A stretch of 64,000 nt of DNA from Allotamlana fucoidanivorans. GTDB taxonomy: Bacteria > Bacteroidota > Bacteroidia > Flavobacteriales > Flavobacteriaceae. Under the pieces are notes generated by a model, which saw only the letters and a list, made by a program, of their open reading frames with translations, did not search any database and was not told where the DNA came from. A program made the position numbers and the translations under genes. Of the stretch, positions 43,676 to 53,710 are shown in pieces; the first letter of the stretch is position 1; each line of letters opens with the position of its first letter. Location: the NCBI RefSeq assembly GCF_045788535.1, contig NZ_CP074074.1, positions 682,001-746,000 on the forward strand, written 5' to 3'.

Positions 43676-44023
43676 TTAATAATAATTCTTAAACCATACT
43701 TTTTGCCATTCTCGTCTTAAAATTAAGAAAGATACAGCTTCTGAAAGCCTAAGTATATCAGCTTCTTCAAGTCGTTTAATGTCATCTTCAGAAACATCAA
43801 TAATATATAGCAGATTCAAATACTCCATAAATTTGTTCTGAATTAAATTGAATACCGTTTCTTGGAGTATTACTCTTAAGCTTTCAGGCAAAATATCTTC
43901 ATGAAAGCTAACATCTATATTAGCCAACTGAAAATCTTTGTTGAGTTGAAAGATGAGCTTTTGGTATAATTGTAATTGATTAGCTTCTTTTATTAAGCCC
44001 TCAAATGTTATTGGTAATTTCAT
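43676..44023 (-). CDS. Conserved small protein next to polyprenyl synthase
   Basis: A 115-residue, mostly helical soluble protein with no signal peptide and no recognised domain. Its start codon shares a base with the stop codon of the polyprenyl synthase gene (TAATG), so translation is coupled. It may have a role linked to prenyl chain or quinone synthesis, but nothing in the sequence shows what it does. Confidence 0.65.
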   Translation of the reverse strand: MKLPITFEGLIKEANQLQLYQKLIFQLNKDFQLANIDVSFHEDILPESLRVILQETVFNLIQNKFMEYLNLLYIIDVSEDDIKRLEEADILRLSEAVSFLILRREWQKVWFKNYY

Positions 44024-44997
44024 TACACCGTTCTATTCATTAGGCTATTGCCAAACGCTTTTAGCAGCTCTTTCTTATCATTAGAAATATCAAGCGTTTC
44101 TAAAACCGAAAAAGCTTTATTTGTATACTTTTGAATGGCCGCTTTAGTTGCTTTAGCAGCTCCTGATTCCACAAAATAATGCTTAGCTTTTTGAATTTTA
44201 GCCTGAACATCCTCAGGATTGGTTGAAAATAATTGGGCTAATTCAGCTTTATCACTTGCATTTGAAAATTCTAGAGCTTTTATAAATAAATAAGTTTTTT
44301 TATTTTCTATAATATCACCTCCTACTTGTTTTCCAAAGGTTTTAGGATCACCAAAAGCATCTAAATAATCATCTTGTAATTGAAATGCAATCCCCAAATT
44401 TCTACCATAATCATAAATACCTTCTTGATCTGCGGTTGAAGCTTTGGCTACTATAGCACCCATTTTTAACGCTGCTGCTACCAAAACGGCTGTTTTATAT
44501 TCTATCATTTTTAAATACGCCTCTACCGTTACATCTGTTCTTGTTTCAAAATCAACATCATATTGTTGGCCTTCACATACTTGCAAGGCTGTTACACTAA
44601 ACAATTTAGCCAAAGCCTGAAACGTTTCAGCATGATAATATTCAAAAAGTTGATACGCCATAATCAACATTGCGTCGCCAGACAGAATACCTGTATTAAC
44701 ATCCCATTTTTCATGAACCGTAGTGTGCCCGCGGCGCAACGGTGCATCATCCATAATATCATCATGAACCAATGAAAAGTTATGAAACACCTCTACACTT
44801 AAGGCTGCATTCATAGCTTCTTTATAAGAACCGCCAAAAATATCAGCAGCCATTAAGGTAAGCACTGGTCTGAGTCTTTTGCCGCCTAAACCAAGTATAT
44901 AAACAATGGGCTCATACAGATTATGCGGCTCCTTTACGGTGGCATACCGCTTTAAATAATCGATAAATTCCTGTTGGTAGTGTTCTACTGAATGCAT
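44023..44997 (-). CDS. Polyprenyl diphosphate synthase
   Basis: A 324-residue trans-isoprenyl diphosphate synthase. The first aspartate-rich motif is FSLVHDDIMDDAPLRRG (DDxxD type), the second QLQDDYLDAFGD; the segment GGKRLRPVLTLMAADIFG near residue 47-64 binds isopentenyl diphosphate. The frame is open six codons further upstream, but the ATG at 44997 (MHSVEHYQQ) is the usual start. The product length (farnesyl, octaprenyl or other) cannot be read from the sequence with confidence. Confidence 0.9.
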   Translation of the reverse strand: MHSVEHYQQEFIDYLKRYATVKEPHNLYEPIVYILGLGGKRLRPVLTLMAADIFGGSYKEAMNAALSVEVFHNFSLVHDDIMDDAPLRRGHTTVHEKWDVNTGILSGDAMLIMAYQLFEYYHAETFQALAKLFSVTALQVCEGQQYDVDFETRTDVTVEAYLKMIEYKTAVLVAAALKMGAIVAKASTADQEGIYDYGRNLGIAFQLQDDYLDAFGDPKTFGKQVGGDIIENKKTYLFIKALEFSNASDKAELAQLFSTNPEDVQAKIQKAKHYFVESGAAKATKAAIQKYTNKAFSVLETLDISNDKKELLKAFGNSLMNRTV

Positions 44998-45081
44998 CAA
45001 ACAAAAATAATGCAATTCCTCATATTAAAAAGCACCTGCATCAATTTAATGTTAAGAAATCATTAATACTACGGAAACTAT

Positions 45082-45113
45082 TTTGGTTTTTAAAGTTTCC
45101 TAATGTACTTTTG
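45082..45113 (+). promoter_or_regulatory. Promoter of the tetR-efflux operon
   Basis: TTTG at 45082-45085, 20 bases, TACTTTTG at 45106-45113. The predicted start is only a few bases before the ATG at 45124, so the leader is very short. This excludes the upstream ATG at 45103, which lies on the promoter. Confidence 0.7.
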
Positions 45114-45123
45114 CCGTCACTAT

Positions 45124-45729
45124 ATGAGACATAAAATAATAAACAAATCGGCAGAACTGTTCTTAACACTTGGTTTTAAAAGTGTTACTATGGACGATAT
45201 TGCCAATGAATTAGGCATATCAAAGAAAACGATATACGTACACTTTAAAAACAAAACCAAGCTTGTTGAGGCCGTGACCTTTGAGGTTTTTGAAACTATT
45301 TGTGATGGTATTGATTGTATTTGCAATAACTCTACCAATCCTATTGAAGAACTTTACGATATTAAACTATTTGTTTTAAAGTACCTAAAAAACGAAAAAA
45401 CCTCGCCGCAATACCAACTTAAAAAATACTACCCTGATATTTTTAGAAAACTGCACATAAAACAGTTTGAAAAAATGCATGATTGTGTAACAAAGAGTCT
45501 TCAAAAGGGGGTTGATACGGGTTTATTCCGATCAAATTTAGATGTAAATTTCATATCACGCATCTATTTTAATGGTATGACCGGCATAAAAGACGAAACT
45601 TTTTTTCCGCAGACCATTTTCTCCATGGAATACCTAATTGAGAGTTATTTAGAATATCATTTAAGAGCCATTGTGACTCCTCAAGGACTTGAATTATTAA
45701 ATATGTTTATTACAAAAAATCAATCATAA
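45124..45729 (+). CDS. TetR-family regulator of an efflux operon
   Basis: A 201-residue regulator. The helix-turn-helix lies at about 9-50 (AELFLTLGFKSVTMDDIANELGISKKTIYVHFKNKTKLVEAV). The C-terminal ligand domain is not recognised. It is followed two bases later by tolC, so it is the first gene of a four-gene operon with an RND pump and probably represses it in the absence of a ligand. Confidence 0.92.
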   Translation: MRHKIINKSAELFLTLGFKSVTMDDIANELGISKKTIYVHFKNKTKLVEAVTFEVFETICDGIDCICNNSTNPIEELYDIKLFVLKYLKNEKTSPQYQLKKYYPDIFRKLHIKQFEKMHDCVTKSLQKGVDTGLFRSNLDVNFISRIYFNGMTGIKDETFFPQTIFSMEYLIESYLEYHLRAIVTPQGLELLNMFITKNQS

Positions 45730-45731
45730 CA

Positions 45732-47075
45732 ATGAAAAAGAAACTAATTGTATTTTTTAGTTTAGTATTTGTCATCTCTGGTTATTCGCAAGAAGCGCCT
45801 CAAACCTTTTCTTTAAATCAGGCTATAGATTTTGCCTTAGAGAATAACAGAAATGCAAAAAATGCCAAGCGCGATATAGAAGCGGCTTACAAACAAAAAT
45901 GGGAAACCATTGCTATTGGTTTACCTCAGTTGAATGCGAATATTGAGTACCAAAATTTTATTAAGCAGCCCGTTAGTTTACTTCCAGGAGAAATTGCTGG
46001 CGGAGAACCAGGCACTTTTGTTCCTATTACCTTTGGTACCAAACAAAACCTTAACGCCTCAGCCACTGTAACACAAAAAATATTTGATGGCACCTATATT
46101 GTAGGCTTGCAATCTACTAAGGTATTCTTAGAAATTTCAAAAAATGCTGCCATAAAAACTGACCTAGAAGTTAGAAAGGCTATCATAAATGCCTACGGAA
46201 ATACTTTGGTAACCGAAGAAGGTGAAAAAATTCTAATTGAAAACAGAAATACACTAAGAAAGAATCTAGACGAGCTTACCAAAATTTATGAAAATGGTTT
46301 AGAAGAAGAAGAAAGTGTTGAACAACTAAAAATTACCCTATCTGATATTGAAAGCGCATTAAATAATTATACCAGACTTAAGAAAGTATCGTATCAAATG
46401 CTTAATATGACCTTAGGTTTAGATATTGATCATCCTATAATTCTAACTGATAATTTAGAAACATTAACAGCTCAAAATGTAGACTTGCATTTAATCAATG
46501 ATCCATATTCTGTTGAAAACACAATAGACTACCAAATTGCTGAAAATAATAAAGAATCAAAAGAACTTTTGGTAAAGCTAGAACAAAGCAAAGCTCTACC
46601 TGCTTTAAGTGCTTTTCTTAATGGCGGATATACAGGAAACAGCAATACATTTACGTTTACCAACCGTGATCAAATTTGGTTTGGTTCATCCCTATTTGGT
46701 GTAAACCTAAGCATTCCTATTTTTAGTTCGGGGATGCGTGGAGCATCAACACAGCGCGCTAAAATTAATTTAGAAAAATCCATAGATGACCTTATGGAAA
46801 CCGAACAACGTATAAAGCTTGACGTGGCAACAGCTAGAAGCGCCTATCAATTTGCTCTGGAAGATTATTCAAACAAAAAAGAAAATCTGGATTTAGCAAA
46901 ACGTATAGAAGCCAAAAACGAAACTAAATTTTTTGAAGGCATTGCATCTAGTTTTGATTTAAGACAGGCACAAATTCAACTATACACCGCGCAACAAGAT
47001 TTTCTAAAGGCTATGCTAGATGTTATCACCAGAAAAGCAGAGCTTGAAACCTTATTAAACACCGTCAACCAATAA
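45732..47075 (+). CDS. TolC-family outer-membrane efflux protein
   Basis: A 447-residue exported protein (signal peptide MKKKLIVFFSLVFVISGYS) with two OEP repeats, each a long helical hairpin with beta strands: about 25-225 and 240-440. The segments FSLNQAIDFALENNRNAKNAKRDIEAA and LGVNLSIPIFSSGMRGASTQRAKI are typical. TolC-type trimers form the outer-membrane duct of RND pumps. It lies between the TetR gene and the adaptor gene. Confidence 0.92.
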   Translation: MKKKLIVFFSLVFVISGYSQEAPQTFSLNQAIDFALENNRNAKNAKRDIEAAYKQKWETIAIGLPQLNANIEYQNFIKQPVSLLPGEIAGGEPGTFVPITFGTKQNLNASATVTQKIFDGTYIVGLQSTKVFLEISKNAAIKTDLEVRKAIINAYGNTLVTEEGEKILIENRNTLRKNLDELTKIYENGLEEEESVEQLKITLSDIESALNNYTRLKKVSYQMLNMTLGLDIDHPIILTDNLETLTAQNVDLHLINDPYSVENTIDYQIAENNKESKELLVKLEQSKALPALSAFLNGGYTGNSNTFTFTNRDQIWFGSSLFGVNLSIPIFSSGMRGASTQRAKINLEKSIDDLMETEQRIKLDVATARSAYQFALEDYSNKKENLDLAKRIEAKNETKFFEGIASSFDLRQAQIQLYTAQQDFLKAMLDVITRKAELETLLNTVNQ

Positions 47076-47100
47076 ATTATCCATTCAAAACATAAACAAA

Positions 47101-48279
47101 ATGAGAAACCTATATACCTTACTTTTCGTTTCGGCTATATTATTGTCCTGTGGGTCTGGCAGCAAACACTCAGTTGAAGATATTATTGCATCACAGAATC
47201 TGGAATCTATCAGAAAAAAGAAATCTGAACTAGACCTAGAGGCTCAAGATATTTCTGCCCAACTTAAAGCGCTTGAAGCGGCAATAAAAAAATTAAGTCC
47301 GCAATCTAAAGTGCCTTTAATCACCACTATTAAAGTTCATGAAACCATTTTTAATCACTTTGTTGAATTGCAAGGCAGCGTTAACACCAAACAAAATATT
47401 GTTATTTACCCTGAATTTTCGGGGGTTTTAACCAAAGTATATGTAAAAGAAGGCCAAAACGTAACTAAAGGCCAACTTCTCGCTAAAATTGATGATGGCG
47501 GCTTGAGTCAACAACTATCACAGTTAGAAATTCAAGCAAATTTAGCTGAAACTACTTTTGAGCGTCAAGACCGCTTGTGGAAACAAAAAATTGGCAGTGA
47601 AATTCAATATTTACAAGCAAAAGCTTCTTATGAAGCACAAATTCAAGCCAGAGACCAATTGAAGCAACAAATTGCCAAAACTGAAGTAAGAGCTCCGTTT
47701 TCAGGCACTATTGATGATGTGATTACAGAACAAGGTAGTGTAGTGGCTCCAGGTCAATCTCAATTATTTAGAATTGTAAACCTAGAACACATGTACATAG
47801 AAACAGATGTTCCGGAACGTTATGTATCTCATATCATTCCTGGTAAAGCCGTGAAGGTAAACTTCCCTATTCTTAATAAAGAGGTAGACACCAAAGTGCG
47901 TCAAGCCGGAAACTATATCAATCCAGCCAACAGAACCTTTAAAGTAGAAGTTGCTGTTCCTAATGAAGATAAATCGATTAAGCCAAACTTGACAGCCAAA
48001 CTAAGTATAAATGATTATACAAATCCAAAAGCTATTTTAATTCCGCAAAGTATTATTTCAGAAAACGCTCAAGGACAGCAATATGTTTACACAACTGTGA
48101 ATAAATCGGGAAACAAAGCTAGTGTGAAACGTACTTTCATTGAAACTGGTAGAACACAAGGTGACGTGATTGAAGTGCTTTCTGGTGTTGAAAATGGCGA
48201 TGAAATCATTGATGAAGGTGCCCGAAGCGTGAAAGATGGGCAAGAGGTTAAAATTCTTGAGATTGAAGCTTCAAATTAA
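47101..48279 (+). CDS. RND efflux periplasmic adaptor (lipoprotein)
   Basis: A 392-residue membrane-fusion protein. The lipobox ends at Cys17 (ILLSC). An N-terminal coiled coil (about 25-65) is followed by the biotinyl-lipoyl-like domain (VYVKEGQNVTKGQLLAKIDDGGL) split by a helical hairpin, then the beta-barrel domain (IETDVPERYVSHIIPGKAVKV) and the membrane-proximal domain near the C-terminus. It links the TolC protein with the inner-membrane pump encoded next to it. Confidence 0.93.
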   Translation: MRNLYTLLFVSAILLSCGSGSKHSVEDIIASQNLESIRKKKSELDLEAQDISAQLKALEAAIKKLSPQSKVPLITTIKVHETIFNHFVELQGSVNTKQNIVIYPEFSGVLTKVYVKEGQNVTKGQLLAKIDDGGLSQQLSQLEIQANLAETTFERQDRLWKQKIGSEIQYLQAKASYEAQIQARDQLKQQIAKTEVRAPFSGTIDDVITEQGSVVAPGQSQLFRIVNLEHMYIETDVPERYVSHIIPGKAVKVNFPILNKEVDTKVRQAGNYINPANRTFKVEVAVPNEDKSIKPNLTAKLSINDYTNPKAILIPQSIISENAQGQQYVYTTVNKSGNKASVKRTFIETGRTQGDVIEVLSGVENGDEIIDEGARSVKDGQEVKILEIEASN

Positions 48280-48296
48280 TTCCAAAGACTAAGCAA

Positions 48297-51200
48297 ATGA
48301 CTGATAAACAGAAAAAAGTAAACAAAGAATTTGGTCTATCATCATGGGCAATTAACAATAAAACAACCATGTATGTTTTAATTGCCTTGATACTTATTCT
48401 TGGCGCGGGCGCTTACTTTAGTATGCCTCGTGAAAACTTCCCTGAAATTAAAGAGACTAAAATATATATAAGTTCCATATACCCTGGAAATACTGCGGAA
48501 GATATTGAAAAACTCATCACAGATCCTATTGAAGATAAGTTAAAAACGGTAAGCAACGTTGTAGAGATTACCTCAACGTCTCAAGAAGACTATTCAATCG
48601 TTATTGTTGAATTTGATGAAAATATTTCGGTTGAAGCCGCTAAACAAAAGGTGAAAGACGAAGTAGATTCTGAAACAGCTGGCGAAGATTGGCCCACATT
48701 TAACGGTGCCAAAGTAGAACCTAACGTTTTTGATCTTAGCATGTCTGAAGAAATCCCCATTTTAAACATTAACATCTCTGGAGACTACCCTGTAGATAAG
48801 TTAAAAGAATACGGGGAGTATTTGGAAGATGAAATTGAAGGCCTTCAAGAGATTAAACAAGTAGACATACGAGGCGCCCAAGAAAAGGAGGTTGAAGTGG
48901 CTGTTGATATTTACAAAATGATGGCTGCTCAAGTAAGTTTTGATGATGTTATAAATACCATTAGCAGAGAAAATATGACCATGTCTGCAGGTAACTTAAT
49001 TACCAGCGGTCAGCGCAGAACAATCAGAATTTTAGGTGAAATTCAAAACCCTGAAGAACTTGAAAATTTTGTAGTGAAGTCTGAGCGTAACAACCCCATT
49101 TACCTTAAAAACATTGCCAAAATCACCTTTAAAGATGAAGACAAAACCACCTTTGCAAGAGAGTTTGGAGACCCTGTTGTGATGCTCGACGTAAAAAAAC
49201 GAGCAGGTAAAAACATGGTGGCTGCGGCTGAACAAATTCAAACTATAGTAAAAGATGCCATTGATAATGTATTCCCTCCAGATTTAAAAGTAACAATAGC
49301 CAATGATCAATCCTCAAAAACCATTGGCCAGGTTGACGATTTAATCAACAATATTATTTTTGGTATTATTTTGGTAGTCACTGTTTTAATGTTCTTCCTT
49401 GGGTTTAAAAACGCCCTGTTTGTTGGGTTTGCCATTCCTATGTCTATGTTCATGTCACTAATGATTCTCAACAACTTAGGATATACTATGAATACTATGA
49501 TTCTCTTCGGATTAATCATGGGATTAGGTATGTTGGTAGATAACGGCATTGTAGTGGTTGAAAATGTTTACAGACTCATGTCTGAAGAAGGCATGAGCCG
49601 CATTGAAGCGGCCAAAAAAGGAATTGGAGAAATTGCGTTTCCTATTATCATTTCAACAGCTACCACAGTGGCTGCATTTATTCCGCTTGGGTTATGGCCT
49701 GGGGTTATGGGGCAATTCATGATTTACTTCCCAATCACGCTTTCTGTTGTGCTTGGCTCATCCTTATTTGTTGCCATATTTTTCAATTCAGTATTAGTCT
49801 CTCAATTTATGACTGTTGAAGATAAGAATATGCCCTTAAAGTCCATTATTAGAATCTCCATAATTGTTGGTAGTATTGGCTTATTAATTTTAATATTTGG
49901 TGGTGCGTATAGAGGTCTAGGTACATTAATGATAGTTACTGTTATACTATTATGGATTTACAGACTTTTTCTAAGAAAATGGGCTAACGGATTTCAAAAC
50001 AACATACTCCCAAATTGGGAACGCGCGTATGAAAAAACTTTGCGTTTTGCTTTAAGTGGCAGAAAACCTGTTGCAATAACCATAAGCACAATTGTCTTAC
50101 TTTTTATTGCATTTATGGGTTTTGGTGCTTCTGTTGGCACTCAAAGAACAAAAGTGGAATTCTTTCCAGATAACACGCCCAATCAAATCATAGTTTACAT
50201 TGAATACCCTGAAGGTACTGAAATTAACAAAACCAATGCCATCACAAAAGATATTGAAAAGCGGGTGTATGCAATTATAAATGACCCTCAATATATGGAT
50301 GGTGATTATAATTTCCTTACTGAAAGTGCGGTTTCTCAAGTGGGTGAAGGTGCAGGAAATCCGCAAACAGATGGCGGATCGGCTGCTGAGATGCCACATC
50401 GAGGCAAGATTACCGCTACTATGAGGGAGTTTAAATTTAGACGTGGAGCTGATAGTCAGGAATTACTCAAAAAAGTTCAGGAAGCCCTTAAAGACGTCTA
50501 TCCAGGTGTTGCTATTTCTGTTGAAAAAGATGCCGTTGGTCCTCCAGCAGGATACCCTATTAATATTGAATTGGAAGGTGAAGATTATTCCGAGCTTATT
50601 GCTACTGCTGAGAAAATGCGCGCCTTTATCAATGCTCAAAACATTCAAGGTATTGATGAGTTAAAAATTGATGTCAATAAATCAAAACCCTCCATGCAAG
50701 TGCTTGTTGATAGAAAAAAAGCAGGAGAATTGGGTATTACATCTGGTCAGGTGGGACAGCAGTTAAGAAATGCCATTTTTGGAGCTAAGGCCGGTATTTA
50801 CAAAGAAGATGGCGAAGACTATGATATTTATGTAAGGTTTAATGAAGAAAACAGGTATAATACCAGTGCTATTTTCAACCAAAAAATAACCTTTAGAGAT
50901 ATGGCCTCTGGGCAAATAAAGGAAATTCCTGTGTCTGCAGTTTCAAAACAAAATAATAGTTCGGGGTTCAGTGCCATTAAACATAAAGATGTAAAGCGTG
51001 TGGTAACCCTCTATTCGGCTCTAGCACCAGGGTTTATTGATGCCGCCGCTATTGTTAGTGAAATTCAGAAAGACATGCAGGGTTTTACCGAAAAGCCCGA
51101 TGGTGTTAAAATTGATTACACAGGTCAAATTGAAGAACAGCAAAAACAACAAAACTTCTTAAATGGAGCGTTTATAGCTGGTTTGGGTCTAATCTTTCTC

Positions 51201-51788
51201 ATATTAATCTTTCAATTTAACTCAGTCTCAAAACCAGGCATCATTATGCTCGCTATATTCTTAAGTTTAATTGGGGTATTTGGCGGTATTGTAGTCACAG
51301 GGAGTTCATTTGTTATTATGATGACCATGATGGGTATTATTTCGCTTGCCGGAATTGTAGTAAATAACGGTGTGGTTCTTCTTGATTACACACAACTGCT
51401 TATTGACAGAAAAAAGGTAGAACACAACTTAAATGAAGATCAATACATCAATCAAAATGAGCTTTTAGAAGCCATTGTAAAAGGCGGTAAAGCTCGTTTA
51501 CGCCCTGTACTTCTAACGGCTATTACTACTATTTTAGGATTAATTCCATTGGCCACAGGATTAAACATTAACTTTTTTACCTTATTTAGCGAATTTAACC
51601 CCCATATTTATGTAGGTGGGGACAATGTTATTTTCTGGGGACCATTAGCATGGACCGTAATTTACGGTTTATTAGTAGCTACGTTTTTAACACTGGTTGT
51701 TGTTCCCATTTTATTTTACTTGGTCACTAAATTCAAAATGTGGTTATTTAAAGATAGGGTAGCCAAATACAGTGATAACATAGCCTAA
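48297..51788 (+). CDS. RND-family inner-membrane efflux pump
   Basis: A 1163-residue proton-driven pump, a little longer than the common 1020-1050. It has the 12-helix, two-docking-domain layout: helix 1 near 22-40 (KTTMYVLIALILILGAGAYF), the first porter domain, helices 2-6 near 345-540 with LIMGLGMLVDNGIVVVENVYR (the Asp of the proton relay), then helix 7 near 600 and the second set near 965-1145. The long C-terminal hydrophilic parts contain FNPHIYVGGD. It forms one operon with tetR, tolC and the adaptor. The substrate is unknown. Confidence 0.93.
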   Translation: MTDKQKKVNKEFGLSSWAINNKTTMYVLIALILILGAGAYFSMPRENFPEIKETKIYISSIYPGNTAEDIEKLITDPIEDKLKTVSNVVEITSTSQEDYSIVIVEFDENISVEAAKQKVKDEVDSETAGEDWPTFNGAKVEPNVFDLSMSEEIPILNINISGDYPVDKLKEYGEYLEDEIEGLQEIKQVDIRGAQEKEVEVAVDIYKMMAAQVSFDDVINTISRENMTMSAGNLITSGQRRTIRILGEIQNPEELENFVVKSERNNPIYLKNIAKITFKDEDKTTFAREFGDPVVMLDVKKRAGKNMVAAAEQIQTIVKDAIDNVFPPDLKVTIANDQSSKTIGQVDDLINNIIFGIILVVTVLMFFLGFKNALFVGFAIPMSMFMSLMILNNLGYTMNTMILFGLIMGLGMLVDNGIVVVENVYRLMSEEGMSRIEAAKKGIGEIAFPIIISTATTVAAFIPLGLWPGVMGQFMIYFPITLSVVLGSSLFVAIFFNSVLVSQFMTVEDKNMPLKSIIRISIIVGSIGLLILIFGGAYRGLGTLMIVTVILLWIYRLFLRKWANGFQNNILPNWERAYEKTLRFALSGRKPVAITISTIVLLFIAFMGFGASVGTQRTKVEFFPDNTPNQIIVYIEYPEGTEINKTNAITKDIEKRVYAIINDPQYMDGDYNFLTESAVSQVGEGAGNPQTDGGSAAEMPHRGKITATMREFKFRRGADSQELLKKVQEALKDVYPGVAISVEKDAVGPPAGYPINIELEGEDYSELIATAEKMRAFINAQNIQGIDELKIDVNKSKPSMQVLVDRKKAGELGITSGQVGQQLRNAIFGAKAGIYKEDGEDYDIYVRFNEENRYNTSAIFNQKITFRDMASGQIKEIPVSAVSKQNNSSGFSAIKHKDVKRVVTLYSALAPGFIDAAAIVSEIQKDMQGFTEKPDGVKIDYTGQIEEQQKQQNFLNGAFIAGLGLIFLILIFQFNSVSKPGIIMLAIFLSLIGVFGGIVVTGSSFVIMMTMMGIISLAGIVVNNGVVLLDYTQLLIDRKKVEHNLNEDQYINQNELLEAIVKGGKARLRPVLLTAITTILGLIPLATGLNINFFTLFSEFNPHIYVGGDNVIFWGPLAWTVIYGLLVATFLTLVVVPILFYLVTKFKMWLFKDRVAKYSDNIA

Positions 51789-51827
51789 TACATATAATTA
51801 ATTGTGTGACTAACTCGATTATCTGTA

Positions 51828-51860
51828 AAAAAGCTTCAATATAATTATTGAGGCTTTTTT
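51828..51860 (+). terminator. Terminator after the RND pump operon
   Basis: AGCTTCAAT (51832-51840), loop ATAATT, ATTGAGGCT (51847-51855), one G-T pair, then a T-run to 51860. Confidence 0.8.
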
Positions 51861-51885
51861 CATAAATTAAATCGTTTAACTTCAC

Positions 51886-51893
51886 TAAATTTG
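51886..51893 (+). promoter_or_regulatory. -7 element of aspS
   Basis: TAAATTTG, full match to TAnnTTTG, 18 bases before the ATG at 51912. It overlaps the TTG at 51891 that opens the longer frame, so that start is unlikely. The -33 box is poor. Confidence 0.5.
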
Positions 51894-51911
51894 CACCTCA
51901 ATTTTACAACT

Positions 51912-53666
51912 ATGTACAGGAGTCACAACTGCGGCGAATTAAGAGCTGCTCACATCAATACAGAAGTTATATTATCAGGCTGGGTTCAAAAATCTCGTGA
52001 TAAAGGATTTATTGTTTGGGTTGATTTAAGAGACCGATACGGCATCACACAATTAGTGTTTGATGAAGAGCGCAGTTCCAAAGAACTTATTGAAAGAGCT
52101 CAAAATCTAGGTCGGGAATTTGTCATTCAAGTGACTGGACAGGTTATTGAGCGTGCTTCAAAAAATCCTAACTTACCTACTGGAGAAATTGAAATTTTAG
52201 TATCTAAGTTAACGGTTTTAAATGAAGCTAAATTACCGCCATTTACTATTGAAGATAAAACAGATGGTGGCGAAGATATCCGAATGAAATATCGTTATTT
52301 AGATATCCGCAGAAACCCTGTAAAAAACAGTTTAATTTTTAGACACAAAGTAACGCAAGAGGTTAGAAATTATTTATCAAATGAAGGCTTTATTGAAGTT
52401 GAAACGCCTTATTTAATCAAATCTACTCCTGAAGGTGCTCGTGATTTTGTAGTACCTTCAAGAATGAACGAGGGCCAATTTTATGCCCTTCCGCAATCGC
52501 CACAAACCTTTAAGCAATTACTTATGGTAGGTGGTATGGATAAATACTTTCAGATAGTAAAGTGTTTTAGAGATGAAGATTTACGTGCCGATAGGCAGCC
52601 AGAGTTTACGCAAATAGACTGTGAAATGGCCTTTATTGAGCAAGAAGATATTCTTAATGCTTTTGAAGGATTAACTCGTCATTTACTTAAAGAAATTAAT
52701 GGTGTTGATGTTGATAAATTTCCAAGAATACAATACGATGATGCCATGCGTTTATATGGAAACGACAAACCAGATATTAGGTTTGGAATGACCTTTGGCG
52801 AATTAAATGCCGTAACGCAGCATAAAGATTTTGGTGTTTTTAATAGTTCTGAGCTTGTGGTTGGCATAGCCGTTCCTGGCGGAAATAGTTATTCAAGAAA
52901 AGAGATTGACCAATTAATTTCTTGGGTAAAGCGTCCACAAATTGGAGCATTGGGCATGGTGTATTGCAGATGTAATGAAGATGGAACCTTTAAATCTTCA
53001 GTTGACAAATTTTATACCCAAGAAGATCTGGCTCAATGGGCTGAAGTAACTGGTGCCAAAGCAGGTGACTTAATTTGTGTACTTTCTGGCGACACCAATA
53101 AAGTTCGTGCACAATTAAGTGCCTTACGTATGGAACTAGCAGAACGTTTAGGCTTACGTAACCCTAATGAATTTGCACCATTATGGGTCATGGATTTTCC
53201 GCTGTTAGAATGGGATGAAGACACCGAGCGTTATCATGCCATGCATCATCCTTTTACTTCACCAAAACCAGAACAAATAGAATTACTAAAAACAGATCCA
53301 GGATCAGTAAAAGCAAATGCTTATGACTTGGTATTAAATGGTAACGAAATTGGTGGTGGCTCTATAAGAATACATGATAAGGAAACACAATCGCTCATGT
53401 TCGATTATTTAGGATTCACTCCAGAAGAAGCCAGAGCACAGTTTGGCTTTCTAATGGATGCTTTTCAATATGGTGCGCCGCCACATGGTGGATTAGCATT
53501 CGGACTAGATAGATTAGTTGCTATTTTAGGAGGACAGGAAACTATTAGAGATTTCATTGCCTTCCCTAAAAATAATTCGGGGCGTGATGTTATGATTGAC
53601 GCTCCTGCTCCTATTGATGATGAACAGCTTGAAGAATTGAGCTTAAAACTAAATTTAAAATCATAA
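51912..53666 (+). CDS. aspS: Aspartyl-tRNA synthetase
   Basis: A 584-residue class II synthetase, the full bacterial length. The N-terminal OB domain (GWVQKSRDKGFIVWVDLRDRYGITQLVFD) is at about 22-50; motif 1 is in EVETPYLIKSTPEGARDF, motif 2 in FRDEDLRADRQPEFTQIDCEM, and motif 3 in GGLAFGLDRLVAILGG. The bacterial insertion domain (about 285-410) is present. Start taken at the ATG 51912 (MYRSHNCGELRAAHI). Confidence 0.97.
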   Translation: MYRSHNCGELRAAHINTEVILSGWVQKSRDKGFIVWVDLRDRYGITQLVFDEERSSKELIERAQNLGREFVIQVTGQVIERASKNPNLPTGEIEILVSKLTVLNEAKLPPFTIEDKTDGGEDIRMKYRYLDIRRNPVKNSLIFRHKVTQEVRNYLSNEGFIEVETPYLIKSTPEGARDFVVPSRMNEGQFYALPQSPQTFKQLLMVGGMDKYFQIVKCFRDEDLRADRQPEFTQIDCEMAFIEQEDILNAFEGLTRHLLKEINGVDVDKFPRIQYDDAMRLYGNDKPDIRFGMTFGELNAVTQHKDFGVFNSSELVVGIAVPGGNSYSRKEIDQLISWVKRPQIGALGMVYCRCNEDGTFKSSVDKFYTQEDLAQWAEVTGAKAGDLICVLSGDTNKVRAQLSALRMELAERLGLRNPNEFAPLWVMDFPLLEWDEDTERYHAMHHPFTSPKPEQIELLKTDPGSVKANAYDLVLNGNEIGGGSIRIHDKETQSLMFDYLGFTPEEARAQFGFLMDAFQYGAPPHGGLAFGLDRLVAILGGQETIRDFIAFPKNNSGRDVMIDAPAPIDDEQLEELSLKLNLKS

Positions 53667-53667
53667 A

Positions 53668-53696
53668 ATAAAATCCTGCTTCACGCAGGATTTTTT
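53668..53696 (+). terminator. Terminator after aspS
   Basis: AAAATCCTGC (53670-53679), loop TTCAC, GCAGGATTTT (53685-53694), then T residues. Confidence 0.9.
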
Positions 53697-53710
53697 AGTA
53701 ATTTTATACT

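Noticed and set aside
45103..45123. Upstream ATG as start of the TetR gene
   Set aside because: It overlaps the promoter TTTG-N20-TACTTTTG; the ATG at 45124 gives the normal TetR N-terminus.
51891..51911. TTG start for aspS
   Set aside because: It is inside the -7 element TAAATTTG; the ATG at 51912 fits the family start.
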